From the NCBI GenBank assembly GCA_045533915.1, contig JAZSIP010000110.1, positions 1 to 20,415 on the forward strand: a DNA stretch of 20,415 bases, in the 5' to 3' direction. The DNA is from HGM12713 sp045533915. Its GTDB lineage: Bacteria > Bacillota > Clostridia > Oscillospirales > CAG-272. The position numbers and the translations under genes were made by a program. Below the pieces are notes generated by a model that searched no databases, was not told the origin of the DNA, and was given only the letters and a program-made list of their open reading frames with translations. The first letter of the stretch is position 1; every line of letters starts with the position of its first letter. Positions 6,823 through 13,818 of this stretch are shown piece by piece.

Positions 6823-8130
6823 ATGAAAAATACATCGGGTAAAAAATTCTTTTTGACACTTGTGATATTCAGTCTTGTCGGTCAGATAGCGTGGGTGGTT
6901 GAAAATATGTATTTCAACGTGTTTATATACAAAATGTTCAACGCATCGGCGTCAGAGATATCATTTATGGTGTCGGCAAGCGCGGTCTCGGCAACTCTTA
7001 CGACCTTGCTTATCGGTGCGCTTTCGGATAAGGTCGGAAAGAGAAAGGCTTTCATTTGCGGCGGATACATACTTTGGGGAATATCGATCCTTGCGTTTGC
7101 GCTTATACGTACAGATATCATAGGCGCTATGTTTCCGATGGCAACGTCGGTATCTGCTCTTTGCGTGACGCTTGTTATCGTTATGGACTGCGTAATGACA
7201 TTTTTCGGCTCGTCGGCAAACGATGCTTGCTTTAATGCGTGGCTGACCGATTCTGCCGACCAAAGCAACAGAGGCGCGGCAGAGGGAATAAACGCAATGA
7301 TGCCCCTTGTAGCGATACTTGCCGTGTTTGGCGGATTTATGTCGTTTGATCTCTCAAAGGCGGAGAGCTGGACAACGATATTTTTGATCATCGGTATTGC
7401 CGTTATAGTTATCGGTATCGCTGGTATCTTTCTTATCAAGGACGTTCAAATAAGCATAGAGAATAATAAAAGCTATTTTGCAAATATCTTTTACGGCTTC
7501 CGTCCGTCAGTTGTGAGAAAAAATCCTCTTTTATATCTCTTCCTTTCGGCTTTTGCGGTGTTCGGTATAGCCATTCAGATATTTATGCCATATCTTATAC
7601 TTTACTATACGGTTTCACTGAAAATGGACGATTATGTGCTCGTAATGGCACCCGCAATAATACTCGCGGCGATCTTTACGGCTATATGGGGAAGAGTATA
7701 TGACCGCATACGGTTTAAAAAGGCTGTAGTCCCAACCGTTTTGTTACTTGCGGCGGGATTTGTGATACTGTTCTTCTTCCGCGCAAAAGCGCTCGTGTTT
7801 ATAGGATCGCTCCTTATGATGTGCGGATATCTTTCGGGAATGGCAGTTTTCGGCGCGGTCATACGCGATCATACTCCCGAAAACAGAGCGGGAATGTTCC
7901 AAGGCTTGCGTATTGTCGCACAGGTGCTTATCCCAGGTATAATAGGTCCTGCGATCGGCGCGGCAGTTCTCAAAAACGCGGAACAGATCGTGGGGGACGA
8001 CGGAACGCTTTCCTTTGTGCCGAATCAGAATATTTTCCTTGCCGCGCTTTTGGTGACGGTAATTTTGGCGGCATTTCTTGCTTTTGTGTTTTTTATAATG
8101 AAACGCACGGAGGAAAAAAATGAAAAATAA
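6823..8130 (+). CDS. MFS transporter, probably for a sugar or glycoside
   Basis: A 435-residue inner-membrane protein with about 12 hydrophobic helices in two halves. The loop after helix 2 has GALSDKVGKRK (65-75), the MFS motif A, and the equivalent loop of the second half has GRVYDRIRFKK (290-300). It begins 20 bases after the aldolase gene and ends inside the GH2 gene: ATGAAAAATAA is both its last codons and the start of the next frame. Such coupling with a cytoplasmic glycosidase suggests it imports the glycoside which that enzyme cuts. The substrate is inferred from context only; it could also export a product. Confidence 0.85.
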   Translation: MKNTSGKKFFLTLVIFSLVGQIAWVVENMYFNVFIYKMFNASASEISFMVSASAVSATLTTLLIGALSDKVGKRKAFICGGYILWGISILAFALIRTDIIGAMFPMATSVSALCVTLVIVMDCVMTFFGSSANDACFNAWLTDSADQSNRGAAEGINAMMPLVAILAVFGGFMSFDLSKAESWTTIFLIIGIAVIVIGIAGIFLIKDVQISIENNKSYFANIFYGFRPSVVRKNPLLYLFLSAFAVFGIAIQIFMPYLILYYTVSLKMDDYVLVMAPAIILAAIFTAIWGRVYDRIRFKKAVVPTVLLLAAGFVILFFFRAKALVFIGSLLMMCGYLSGMAVFGAVIRDHTPENRAGMFQGLRIVAQVLIPGIIGPAIGAAVLKNAEQIVGDDGTLSFVPNQNIFLAALLVTVILAAFLAFVFFIMKRTEEKNEK

Positions 8131-9868
8131 AGAGTGCATAGACCTTTATACTCCGCAAGGAGAAGCGCTTACAGGACAGCCGTGGAACGTTTATCCTCGT
8201 CCGCAAATGAGAAGAGCTTCATTTTTTTGCCTTAACGGTGAATGGTCGTTTTCGGATAGTACGGGAGCGACCGAAACGATAACAGTACCGTTTCCGCCAG
8301 AGTCTCTGCTCTCAGGCGTTCATCGCGGTATGGGAAAAGATCCTCGCATCGTGTATAAAAAAAGCTTTACACTTCCAAACGATTTCATAAAGGGTAGAGT
8401 GATATTGCATTTCGGCGCGGTCGATCAAATAGCGGAGGTCACGTTAAACAACGTTTTTCTTGGAACACACCGCGGAGGATATGAAGCTTTTTCTTTTGAT
8501 ATAACCGAATATATCAAAAACGAGAATGAGCTTTGTGTGACAGTAACTAACGAAAAGGATACGCGTACACTTCCTTACGGAAAGCAAAGTGAAAAGCGCG
8601 GAGGAATGTGGTATACTTCTGTTACGGGCATATGGCAGACTGTGTGGATCGAAAGCGTTCCGATGCGGTATATTGAATCACTTGATATAAAAACCGACAA
8701 TAACCGAGTAATTATCACGGCTTTGGGCGTTGATGATGGAAAAGTAACGATTCAGACCGAAAGCGGCACACTTGAAGCGGCTCTTTCGAACAGAAAAGCT
8801 TATATAGAGATACAAGATCCGCATTTGTGGTCACCTGAAGATCCGTATTTGTATTATTTTACAGTAATGTCGGGAGAGGACACGGTTGCGTCTTATTTCG
8901 CGTTCCGTACACTTTCAATTAAAACGGTAAAGGGAATACCTCGTCTTTGTCTTAACGGTGAGCCGTACTTTTTTCACGGACTTTTGGATCAAGGATATTA
9001 CAGTGACGGAATATTTACCCCCGCAACCCCCGAATGTTATGAAAACGATATTCTGCAAATGAAAGCATTAGGCTTTAATATGCTCAGAAAGCATATAAAG
9101 ATAGAGCCCGAGCAGTTTTATTACGATTGCGACAGGCTCGGAATGATAGTTTTTCAGGATATGATAAATAACGGCTCATACTCATTTTTAAGAGATACGG
9201 CACTTCCAACTGTTGGCTTGAAGAGGTTTCCCGATAAGCTCTTGCACCGCGATAAAGAAACAAGGAAAGCCTTTGTCGACGGTATGATATCGACTGTTTC
9301 AGAACTTAAAAATCACCCGTGTATCTGCTATTGGACTATCTTTAACGAGGGCTGGGGACAGTTTTGCGCCGATGAGATGTATGATAGGTTAAGGGAGCTT
9401 GATACAACAAGATTCATAGATTCTACATCAGGCTGGTTCAATCGAAAGAAGAGCGACGTCGAGAGCCTTCACGTGTATTTTAAGCCTGTAAAGATGCCGA
9501 AAAAGAGCAAACGTCCCGTTGTGCTTTCGGAATTCGGAGGATATTCGTATAAGCCCGATGGACACGTTTATAACCTTTATAAAACCTACGGATACCGATT
9601 CTTCAAGGAACGCATCGATTTCGAAAACGCGCTTGACGGACTTTACCGAGACGAGATAGTTCCCGCAATAAAGCAAGGTCTTTGCGCGGCTGTATATACG
9701 CAGGTCTCCGACGTTGAAGATGAGACGAACGGACTTTTGTCCTATGACAGACGAGTACTGAAGGTCGATAAAAAACGTGCGCAAAGCTTTTCAGCTGCAT
9801 TGCTCGAGACGTTCAAGGAGTGCACAAAGGAGATCGAGCAGAGCTGTTTTATGGCTGTTTCGAAATAA
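8120..9868 (+). CDS. Glycoside hydrolase family 2 enzyme
   Basis: A 582-residue GH2 enzyme with no signal peptide, so cytoplasmic. Order: sugar-binding jelly-roll (about 25-180; RGGMWYTSVTGIWQTVWIE), immunoglobulin-like domain (about 180-265), TIM barrel (about 270-565). Glu410 in WTIFNEGWGQF is the expected acid/base and Glu471 in VVLSEFGGYS the nucleophile. GH2 includes beta-galactosidases, beta-mannosidases and beta-glucuronidases. The Asn-x-Lys motif that reads the carboxylate in beta-glucuronidases is not evident: the region after the nucleophile has ETNGLLSYD, without the Lys. At 582 residues it is short, near the size of glucuronidases and far below LacZ. GGAGG lies before the ATG, which overlaps the transporter gene by 11 bases. 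Last gene of the operon; no terminator follows it. Confidence 0.9.
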   Translation: MKNKECIDLYTPQGEALTGQPWNVYPRPQMRRASFFCLNGEWSFSDSTGATETITVPFPPESLLSGVHRGMGKDPRIVYKKSFTLPNDFIKGRVILHFGAVDQIAEVTLNNVFLGTHRGGYEAFSFDITEYIKNENELCVTVTNEKDTRTLPYGKQSEKRGGMWYTSVTGIWQTVWIESVPMRYIESLDIKTDNNRVIITALGVDDGKVTIQTESGTLEAALSNRKAYIEIQDPHLWSPEDPYLYYFTVMSGEDTVASYFAFRTLSIKTVKGIPRLCLNGEPYFFHGLLDQGYYSDGIFTPATPECYENDILQMKALGFNMLRKHIKIEPEQFYYDCDRLGMIVFQDMINNGSYSFLRDTALPTVGLKRFPDKLLHRDKETRKAFVDGMISTVSELKNHPCICYWTIFNEGWGQFCADEMYDRLRELDTTRFIDSTSGWFNRKKSDVESLHVYFKPVKMPKKSKRPVVLSEFGGYSYKPDGHVYNLYKTYGYRFFKERIDFENALDGLYRDEIVPAIKQGLCAAVYTQVSDVEDETNGLLSYDRRVLKVDKKRAQSFSAALLETFKECTKEIEQSCFMAVSK

Positions 9869-9877
9869 AAAAGGGTA

Positions 9878-9906
9878 TTGACAAGAAAAGAAAAAAATTA
9901 TATAAT
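9878..9906 (+). promoter_or_regulatory. Consensus sigma-A promoter of mscL
   Basis: Both boxes are perfect: TTGACA (9878-9883), 17-base spacer, TATAAT (9901-9906). It starts only 10 bases after the GH2 stop codon. Confidence 0.85.
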
Positions 9907-9958
9907 GTATATGTCAAAATTCGACGAAATAAAGCCAAAAACAACAAAGGAGTAAAAA

Positions 9959-10558
9959 ATGAAAAAGTTTTTCACGGAATTCAAAAAATTCATTACTCGC
10001 GGAAACGTAGTTGATATGGCAGTCGGTGTTATCGTCGGTAGTTCCTTTACCGCAATAGTCAACGGACTGAGCAACTTCATTCTCAAGCCTATAATCAACT
10101 GGCTTCTCGCTATTATCTTCGGCAAGGACACTCTCGCGGAGCTGTTCACAATGCTCAAGCCCGCATATGTTCCCGATGCCGCAGGAAATCCTACGAACGA
10201 GATCGACCTTGCTAAATCTATTTACATAGATTGGGGCTCGTTTATCAATGCGATAATCAATTTCTTCCTTATCGCGCTCGTGCTCTTTACGATCGTTAAG
10301 ATCTTTAACAAGCTCAGAGAAGAACGTAAGGAACTCAACGCAAAGCTCGTAAGCAGAAAGCTTACAAGTGAGCAGAAGAAGGAGCTTAAGGCAAACGGCA
10401 TCAACAAGAAGGATAAAGAAGCAGTTGCAGCTTATTTTGAAAATAAGAAGAAGCTTACTGATGAAGCAGCTGCAGAAAAGGCAAGACTTGAAAGAGAGGC
10501 TAATCCCACTACTGAGGATCTTCTCAAGCAGATACTTGCAGAGCTTAAAAACAAATAA
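9959..10558 (+). CDS. mscL: Large-conductance mechanosensitive channel MscL, C-terminally enlarged
   Basis: MscL forms a pentameric tension-gated pore that releases solutes on osmotic downshock. The N-terminus is typical: amphipathic start MKKFFTEFKKFITRGN, TM1 about 16-42 (VVDMAVGVIVGSSFTAIVNG), a periplasmic-type loop with Tyr/Asp residues, and TM2 about 94-117. The protein is 199 residues, against about 130-150 in most bacteria; the surplus is a charged, probably helical stretch (about 118-180, rich in Lys, Glu and Ala) before the usual C-terminal helix with TTEDLLKQILAELK. The start has AAAGGAG 7 bases before ATG. It has its own promoter and terminator and is a one-gene unit. Confidence 0.93.
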   Translation: MKKFFTEFKKFITRGNVVDMAVGVIVGSSFTAIVNGLSNFILKPIINWLLAIIFGKDTLAELFTMLKPAYVPDAAGNPTNEIDLAKSIYIDWGSFINAIINFFLIALVLFTIVKIFNKLREERKELNAKLVSRKLTSEQKKELKANGINKKDKEAVAAYFENKKKLTDEAAAEKARLEREANPTTEDLLKQILAELKNK

Positions 10559-10569
10559 TATGTAAAACA

Positions 10570-10607
10570 AGCGGATACGATCAAACGATCGTATCCGCTG
10601 TTTTTTA
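10570..10607 (+). terminator. Terminator of mscL, shared with radA
   Basis: A perfect 13-bp stem (AGCGGATACGATC with GATCGTATCCGCT), loop AAAC, then GTTTTTT. It lies between the convergent mscL and radA; on the minus strand the stem is followed by TTGTTTT, so it can serve both. The radA stop codon (10605-10607) overlaps the T run. Confidence 0.9.
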
Positions 10608-12005
10608 TTCTTTTGTTTCCTTTTTTTCTGAAGAACGTATAAGTCTCAGTATGTCGTATACGTTCTTAGCGGGAATTAATTTTATGCCGTTTATTTCAGA
10701 ACAACTTTGAATATTGTGATGAGGGATAACCGCTCTTGTAAATCCAAGCCTTGCCGCCTCTCTGACGCGTTGCTCAATATTTGCGACACCACGGCATTCT
10801 CCCGAAAGACCAAGCTCACCGATAGCGATGAGATCATCGGGTATAACGCTGTCGGTAAGAGAGGATATAAGAGCGAGGGCAACACCGAGATCTGATGCGG
10901 GCTCGTCTATGTCCATACCGCCTATGACGTTAAGATAGACGTCGTGAGAGGAGAATCTAAGTCCGAGACGCTTTTCGAGAACTGCAAGGATAAGGCATAC
11001 GCGGTTGTAATCTATTCCGTTGGAGGTGCGTCTCGGTGCAGGGAATACGGTTTGAGTAACAAGCGCCTGTATTTCGGCAACGAGAGGACGCGTACCCTCC
11101 ATCGTGCATATCGCGCAGTTACCCGACGTATCTGTCGGGCGGTCCGCAAGAAGCATTTCGGAGGGGTTGGGAACTTCCCGAAGTCCCGAGTCTGTCATTT
11201 CAAACACGCCTATCTCATTAGTAGAACCATAACGGTTTTTGTTCGCTCTTATAATGCGGTAGCTCTGCCGTCTGTCGCCTTCAAAATTAAGAACGGCGTC
11301 AACCATATGTTCAAGCACCTTAGGTCCTGCTATACCGCCCTCCTTGTTGACGTGTCCGACGAGAATGACGGATATTCCCTCGGCTTTTGCTTTTGAGATA
11401 AACGCCATTGCGACTTCTTTTACATTTGTTATGCTTCCCGGCGCGGAGGCGATATGATCTGAATACATCGTCTGAACCGAGTCGGCTATGATCACATCGG
11501 GCTTTATGGTCTTTGCTTCTTCAAGTATACGTTCTATGTTTGTCTCAGTAAGAATATAGAGATTGTTTCCGTTTACTTTGAGACGGTTGGCGCGAAGCTT
11601 TAGCTGACCTCTCGATTCCTCGCCCGAAACGTAAAGCACAGATCTGCTTTTGCCGAGTGTATCGCATATTTGAAGCAGAAGAGTTGATTTTCCTATGCCG
11701 GGTTCACCGGAAATCAAAACGACCGATCCCTTAACAAGACCGCCTCCAAGAACTCTGTCAAGTTCTGATAGTCCCGTGTCGGTTCTTATATAATCTGGTG
11801 TTTCAAGCTCCGAAAAGGGAGACGCGTGGTTTTCTCCTGCGCGGAGAACAGACGTGCGCTTCTGTGCCGATATACTTTGCGGCGCACTTTCGACTACGTC
11901 CTCGACCATAGTGTTCCATGAATTGCATCTTGGACATTTTCCGAGCCATTTTGCGCTTTCGTAGCCACATTCAGAGCATATATAAACAGTTTTCGTACCT
12001 TTCAT
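10605..12005 (-). CDS. radA: DNA repair ATPase RadA
   Basis: RadA is a RecA-like, DnaB-type helicase that drives branch migration of recombination intermediates. At 466 residues it has the normal length and all parts: a zinc finger with Cys10, Cys13, Cys24 and Cys27 (YICSECGYESAKWLGKCPRC), Walker A GEPGIGKST (100-108), the RadA motif as KNRYG (256-260, where most have KNRFG, a mild change), and a C-terminal Lon-like domain (about 335-455; GGMDIDEPASDLGVALAL). AAGGAG lies before the ATG. It follows the amidase gene by 58 bases and has a promoter in that gap, so it may be transcribed both from there and by read-through. Confidence 0.96.
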   Translation of the reverse strand: MKGTKTVYICSECGYESAKWLGKCPRCNSWNTMVEDVVESAPQSISAQKRTSVLRAGENHASPFSELETPDYIRTDTGLSELDRVLGGGLVKGSVVLISGEPGIGKSTLLLQICDTLGKSRSVLYVSGEESRGQLKLRANRLKVNGNNLYILTETNIERILEEAKTIKPDVIIADSVQTMYSDHIASAPGSITNVKEVAMAFISKAKAEGISVILVGHVNKEGGIAGPKVLEHMVDAVLNFEGDRRQSYRIIRANKNRYGSTNEIGVFEMTDSGLREVPNPSEMLLADRPTDTSGNCAICTMEGTRPLVAEIQALVTQTVFPAPRRTSNGIDYNRVCLILAVLEKRLGLRFSSHDVYLNVIGGMDIDEPASDLGVALALISSLTDSVIPDDLIAIGELGLSGECRGVANIEQRVREAARLGFTRAVIPHHNIQSCSEINGIKLIPAKNVYDILRLIRSSEKKETKE

Positions 12006-12038
12006 AAAAAGACTCCTTATACGTTAAACGTCACTTAT

Positions 12039-12067
12039 ATTATACAGTAATACAGCCGAAAAATCAA
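12039..12067 (-). promoter_or_regulatory. Promoter of radA
   Basis: On the minus strand: -35 TTGATT (12062-12067, overlapping the end of the amidase gene), 17-base spacer, perfect -10 TATAAT (12039-12044). Confidence 0.55.
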
Positions 12068-12828
12068 TACCGAGAATCAATTTCTTTGATATGTTCCAAA
12101 ATGGCACAGGATATGACCGCCGCAAGCTCGTTTTGATAGATCTCGTCGCAGAGCTTTTCACATTCCTCAGGGTTTGAAAGAAAGCCGCATTCTATAAGAA
12201 CAGAAGGATTTTTCATTCTGTCAAGCAAAAATATCTTACCGTCCGAGGCTTTTGTTTTTCGTGTGTTTTCTTGCATTAAGGCTTCCTTTGTCATCGCTTG
12301 TATCCTTTGCGCAAGATCCTCGGATAGAGGAGCGTTTGGCGAATAATAGACTTGAAGTCCTTTGTATTTAGCTTCGGGAAAAGCGTTCATATGAATACTT
12401 ACAAAGATCGCGTTTTCATATTCTTCGGATATTTTCAGTCTTGCCGCAAGATCAAGCATCTTTTTTCTGCCCACATAGTTTGTGTTTCTGTCATAGAGCA
12501 GAATGTCCTCGTTTCTCGTCATAACGGTTTTTATTCCTGACGCTCTCAAAAAAGTATCAAGCTTTTTTGCTATGCTTAAATTTATATCCTTTTCATATGC
12601 TCCGTTTACACCTATAGTTCCGCCGTCCTCTCCGCCGTGTCCCGCATCTATTATAACAACGGGAAGCTCATTTGCGGCAATATTTTGGTGATTTTCTTCG
12701 AGTGTGCTTGTTGCTAAAAGATCTTTGTTTGCGAAGCATATAAAACAAAAAACAGAGAACGAAAATATAATAACGAACGCAAGAAATATTAAAAGCACAC
12801 GGATCCTGAAGGATTTTTGATTTTCCAT
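12064..12828 (-). CDS. cwlD: N-acetylmuramoyl-L-alanine amidase, CwlD type
   Basis: An Amidase_3 zinc enzyme of 254 residues that cuts the bond between N-acetylmuramic acid and L-alanine in peptidoglycan. A single membrane anchor or signal segment (about 9-33) is followed by a short linker and the catalytic domain from about 55. Zinc and catalytic residues are in place: His64 in IIDAGHGGEDGG, Glu79 in YEKDINL, His146 in VSIHMNAF and Glu213 in LIECGFLSNPEE. Size, anchor and lack of cell-wall binding repeats match CwlD, which makes muramic-delta-lactam in the spore cortex; other single-domain amidases are possible. AGGAGAAG precedes the ATG. It diverges from rlmB. Confidence 0.82.
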   Translation of the reverse strand: MENQKSFRIRVLLIFLAFVIIFSFSVFCFICFANKDLLATSTLEENHQNIAANELPVVIIDAGHGGEDGGTIGVNGAYEKDINLSIAKKLDTFLRASGIKTVMTRNEDILLYDRNTNYVGRKKMLDLAARLKISEEYENAIFVSIHMNAFPEAKYKGLQVYYSPNAPLSEDLAQRIQAMTKEALMQENTRKTKASDGKIFLLDRMKNPSVLIECGFLSNPEECEKLCDEIYQNELAAVISCAILEHIKEIDSRY

Positions 12829-12882
12829 AACTTCTCCTAAGGCTTAAAGTAAAAAAATATAATATTGTTTATTAGAAAGGTA

Positions 12883-12911
12883 TGTACAAAAAAGCTTTTT
12901 TATGTTATAAT
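12883..12911 (+). promoter_or_regulatory. Promoter of rlmB, possibly overlapping a cwlD promoter
   Basis: -35 TGTACA (12883-12888), 17-base spacer, perfect -10 TATAAT (12906-12911), about 55 bases before the ribosome site. TGTACA is its own reverse complement and also stands 18 bases from TATTAT on the minus strand (12859-12864), so the two divergent genes may share this hexamer. Confidence 0.5.
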
Positions 12912-12971
12912 TAAATATAGTGGAATAGGTATAGCTAAAAAAAGAATACTACGTGTCAAACGGAGGTCTGT

Positions 12972-13793
12972 ATGGAAAAGAATTATAAAAAATACGGTGA
13001 TAAAAAGAATAATCGAGATAATAAAAAACCTAAATCTTCTTTTGAACAGGAAGTCTCTACAGAGGGAATGGTAATAGGAAGAAACGCGGTGCGTGAGCTT
13101 TTGAAATCGGGAAGAGCGGTAGATAAGATACTCGTTCAAAAGGGAGAACGAGAGGGCTCGATAGTCGCGCTCGTCGCAGAGGCTGTATCTCGCAAAATAC
13201 CGATAATAGATGCCGAAAAGGCAAAGCTTGATAAGATAAGTTCGGGCGCAAATCATCAAGGCATTATCGCAATGGCGGCAGAAAAGGAATACTGTACGGT
13301 CGAAGATATACTTAATATAGCAAAGGAACGCGGAGAAAAGCCGTTTATCGTAATAGCTGACGGAATAACAGACCCGCATAACCTCGGCGCACTTATCCGT
13401 TGCGCAGAAGGAGTAGGCGCACACGGACTTATAATTCCAAAACGCCGTGCGGTCGGTCTTACTCCCGTTGTAACGAAGTCTTCTTGCGGAGCAATAGAGC
13501 ATTTGGCTATCGCAAAGGTAACTAATCTTTCTTCGACTGTTGAAACGTTAAGAGAAAACGGACTTTGGATATTTGCCGCAGAAGCGGGCGGAAGTGCTTA
13601 TTACGATACTGATTTTAAGTGCCCCGTGGCACTTATACTCGGTAGCGAGGGCGAGGGCGTTTCGCGAATACTCAAGGAAAATGCCGATTATATCGTTTCT
13701 ATTCCTATGTACGGTCACGTGAATTCATTTAACGTGTCGACTGCGGCGGCAGTGATACTTGCGGAGATATCAAAACAGCATAGGAGCTTATAA
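12972..13793 (+). CDS. rlmB: SpoU-family rRNA 2'-O-methyltransferase (RlmB/TrmH type)
   Basis: A 273-residue SAM-dependent enzyme that probably methylates a ribose in 23S rRNA. Residues 1-28 are a basic, Lys/Asn-rich tail; 30-105 form the RNA-binding substrate domain (GMVIGRNAVRELL); the rest is the trefoil-knot SPOUT domain. The three motifs are clear: DPHNLGALIR (134-143, Asn137 and Arg143), LGSEGEGVS (223-231) and IPMYGHVNSFNVSTAAAV (244-261). GGAGG sits before the ATG, which supports the long start over Met33. First gene of a likely operon with the membrane protein 25 bases downstream. The exact rRNA site cannot be read from sequence. Confidence 0.9.
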   Translation: MEKNYKKYGDKKNNRDNKKPKSSFEQEVSTEGMVIGRNAVRELLKSGRAVDKILVQKGEREGSIVALVAEAVSRKIPIIDAEKAKLDKISSGANHQGIIAMAAEKEYCTVEDILNIAKERGEKPFIVIADGITDPHNLGALIRCAEGVGAHGLIIPKRRAVGLTPVVTKSSCGAIEHLAIAKVTNLSSTVETLRENGLWIFAAEAGGSAYYDTDFKCPVALILGSEGEGVSRILKENADYIVSIPMYGHVNSFNVSTAAAVILAEISKQHRSL

Positions 13794-13818
13794 ATTTTGA
13801 TAAAAAGGAGGGGCGCTT

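Noticed and set aside
9914..10570. Long minus-strand frame opposite mscL
   Set aside because: It lies wholly over mscL, lacks a ribosome site and crosses the terminator; it is a shadow.
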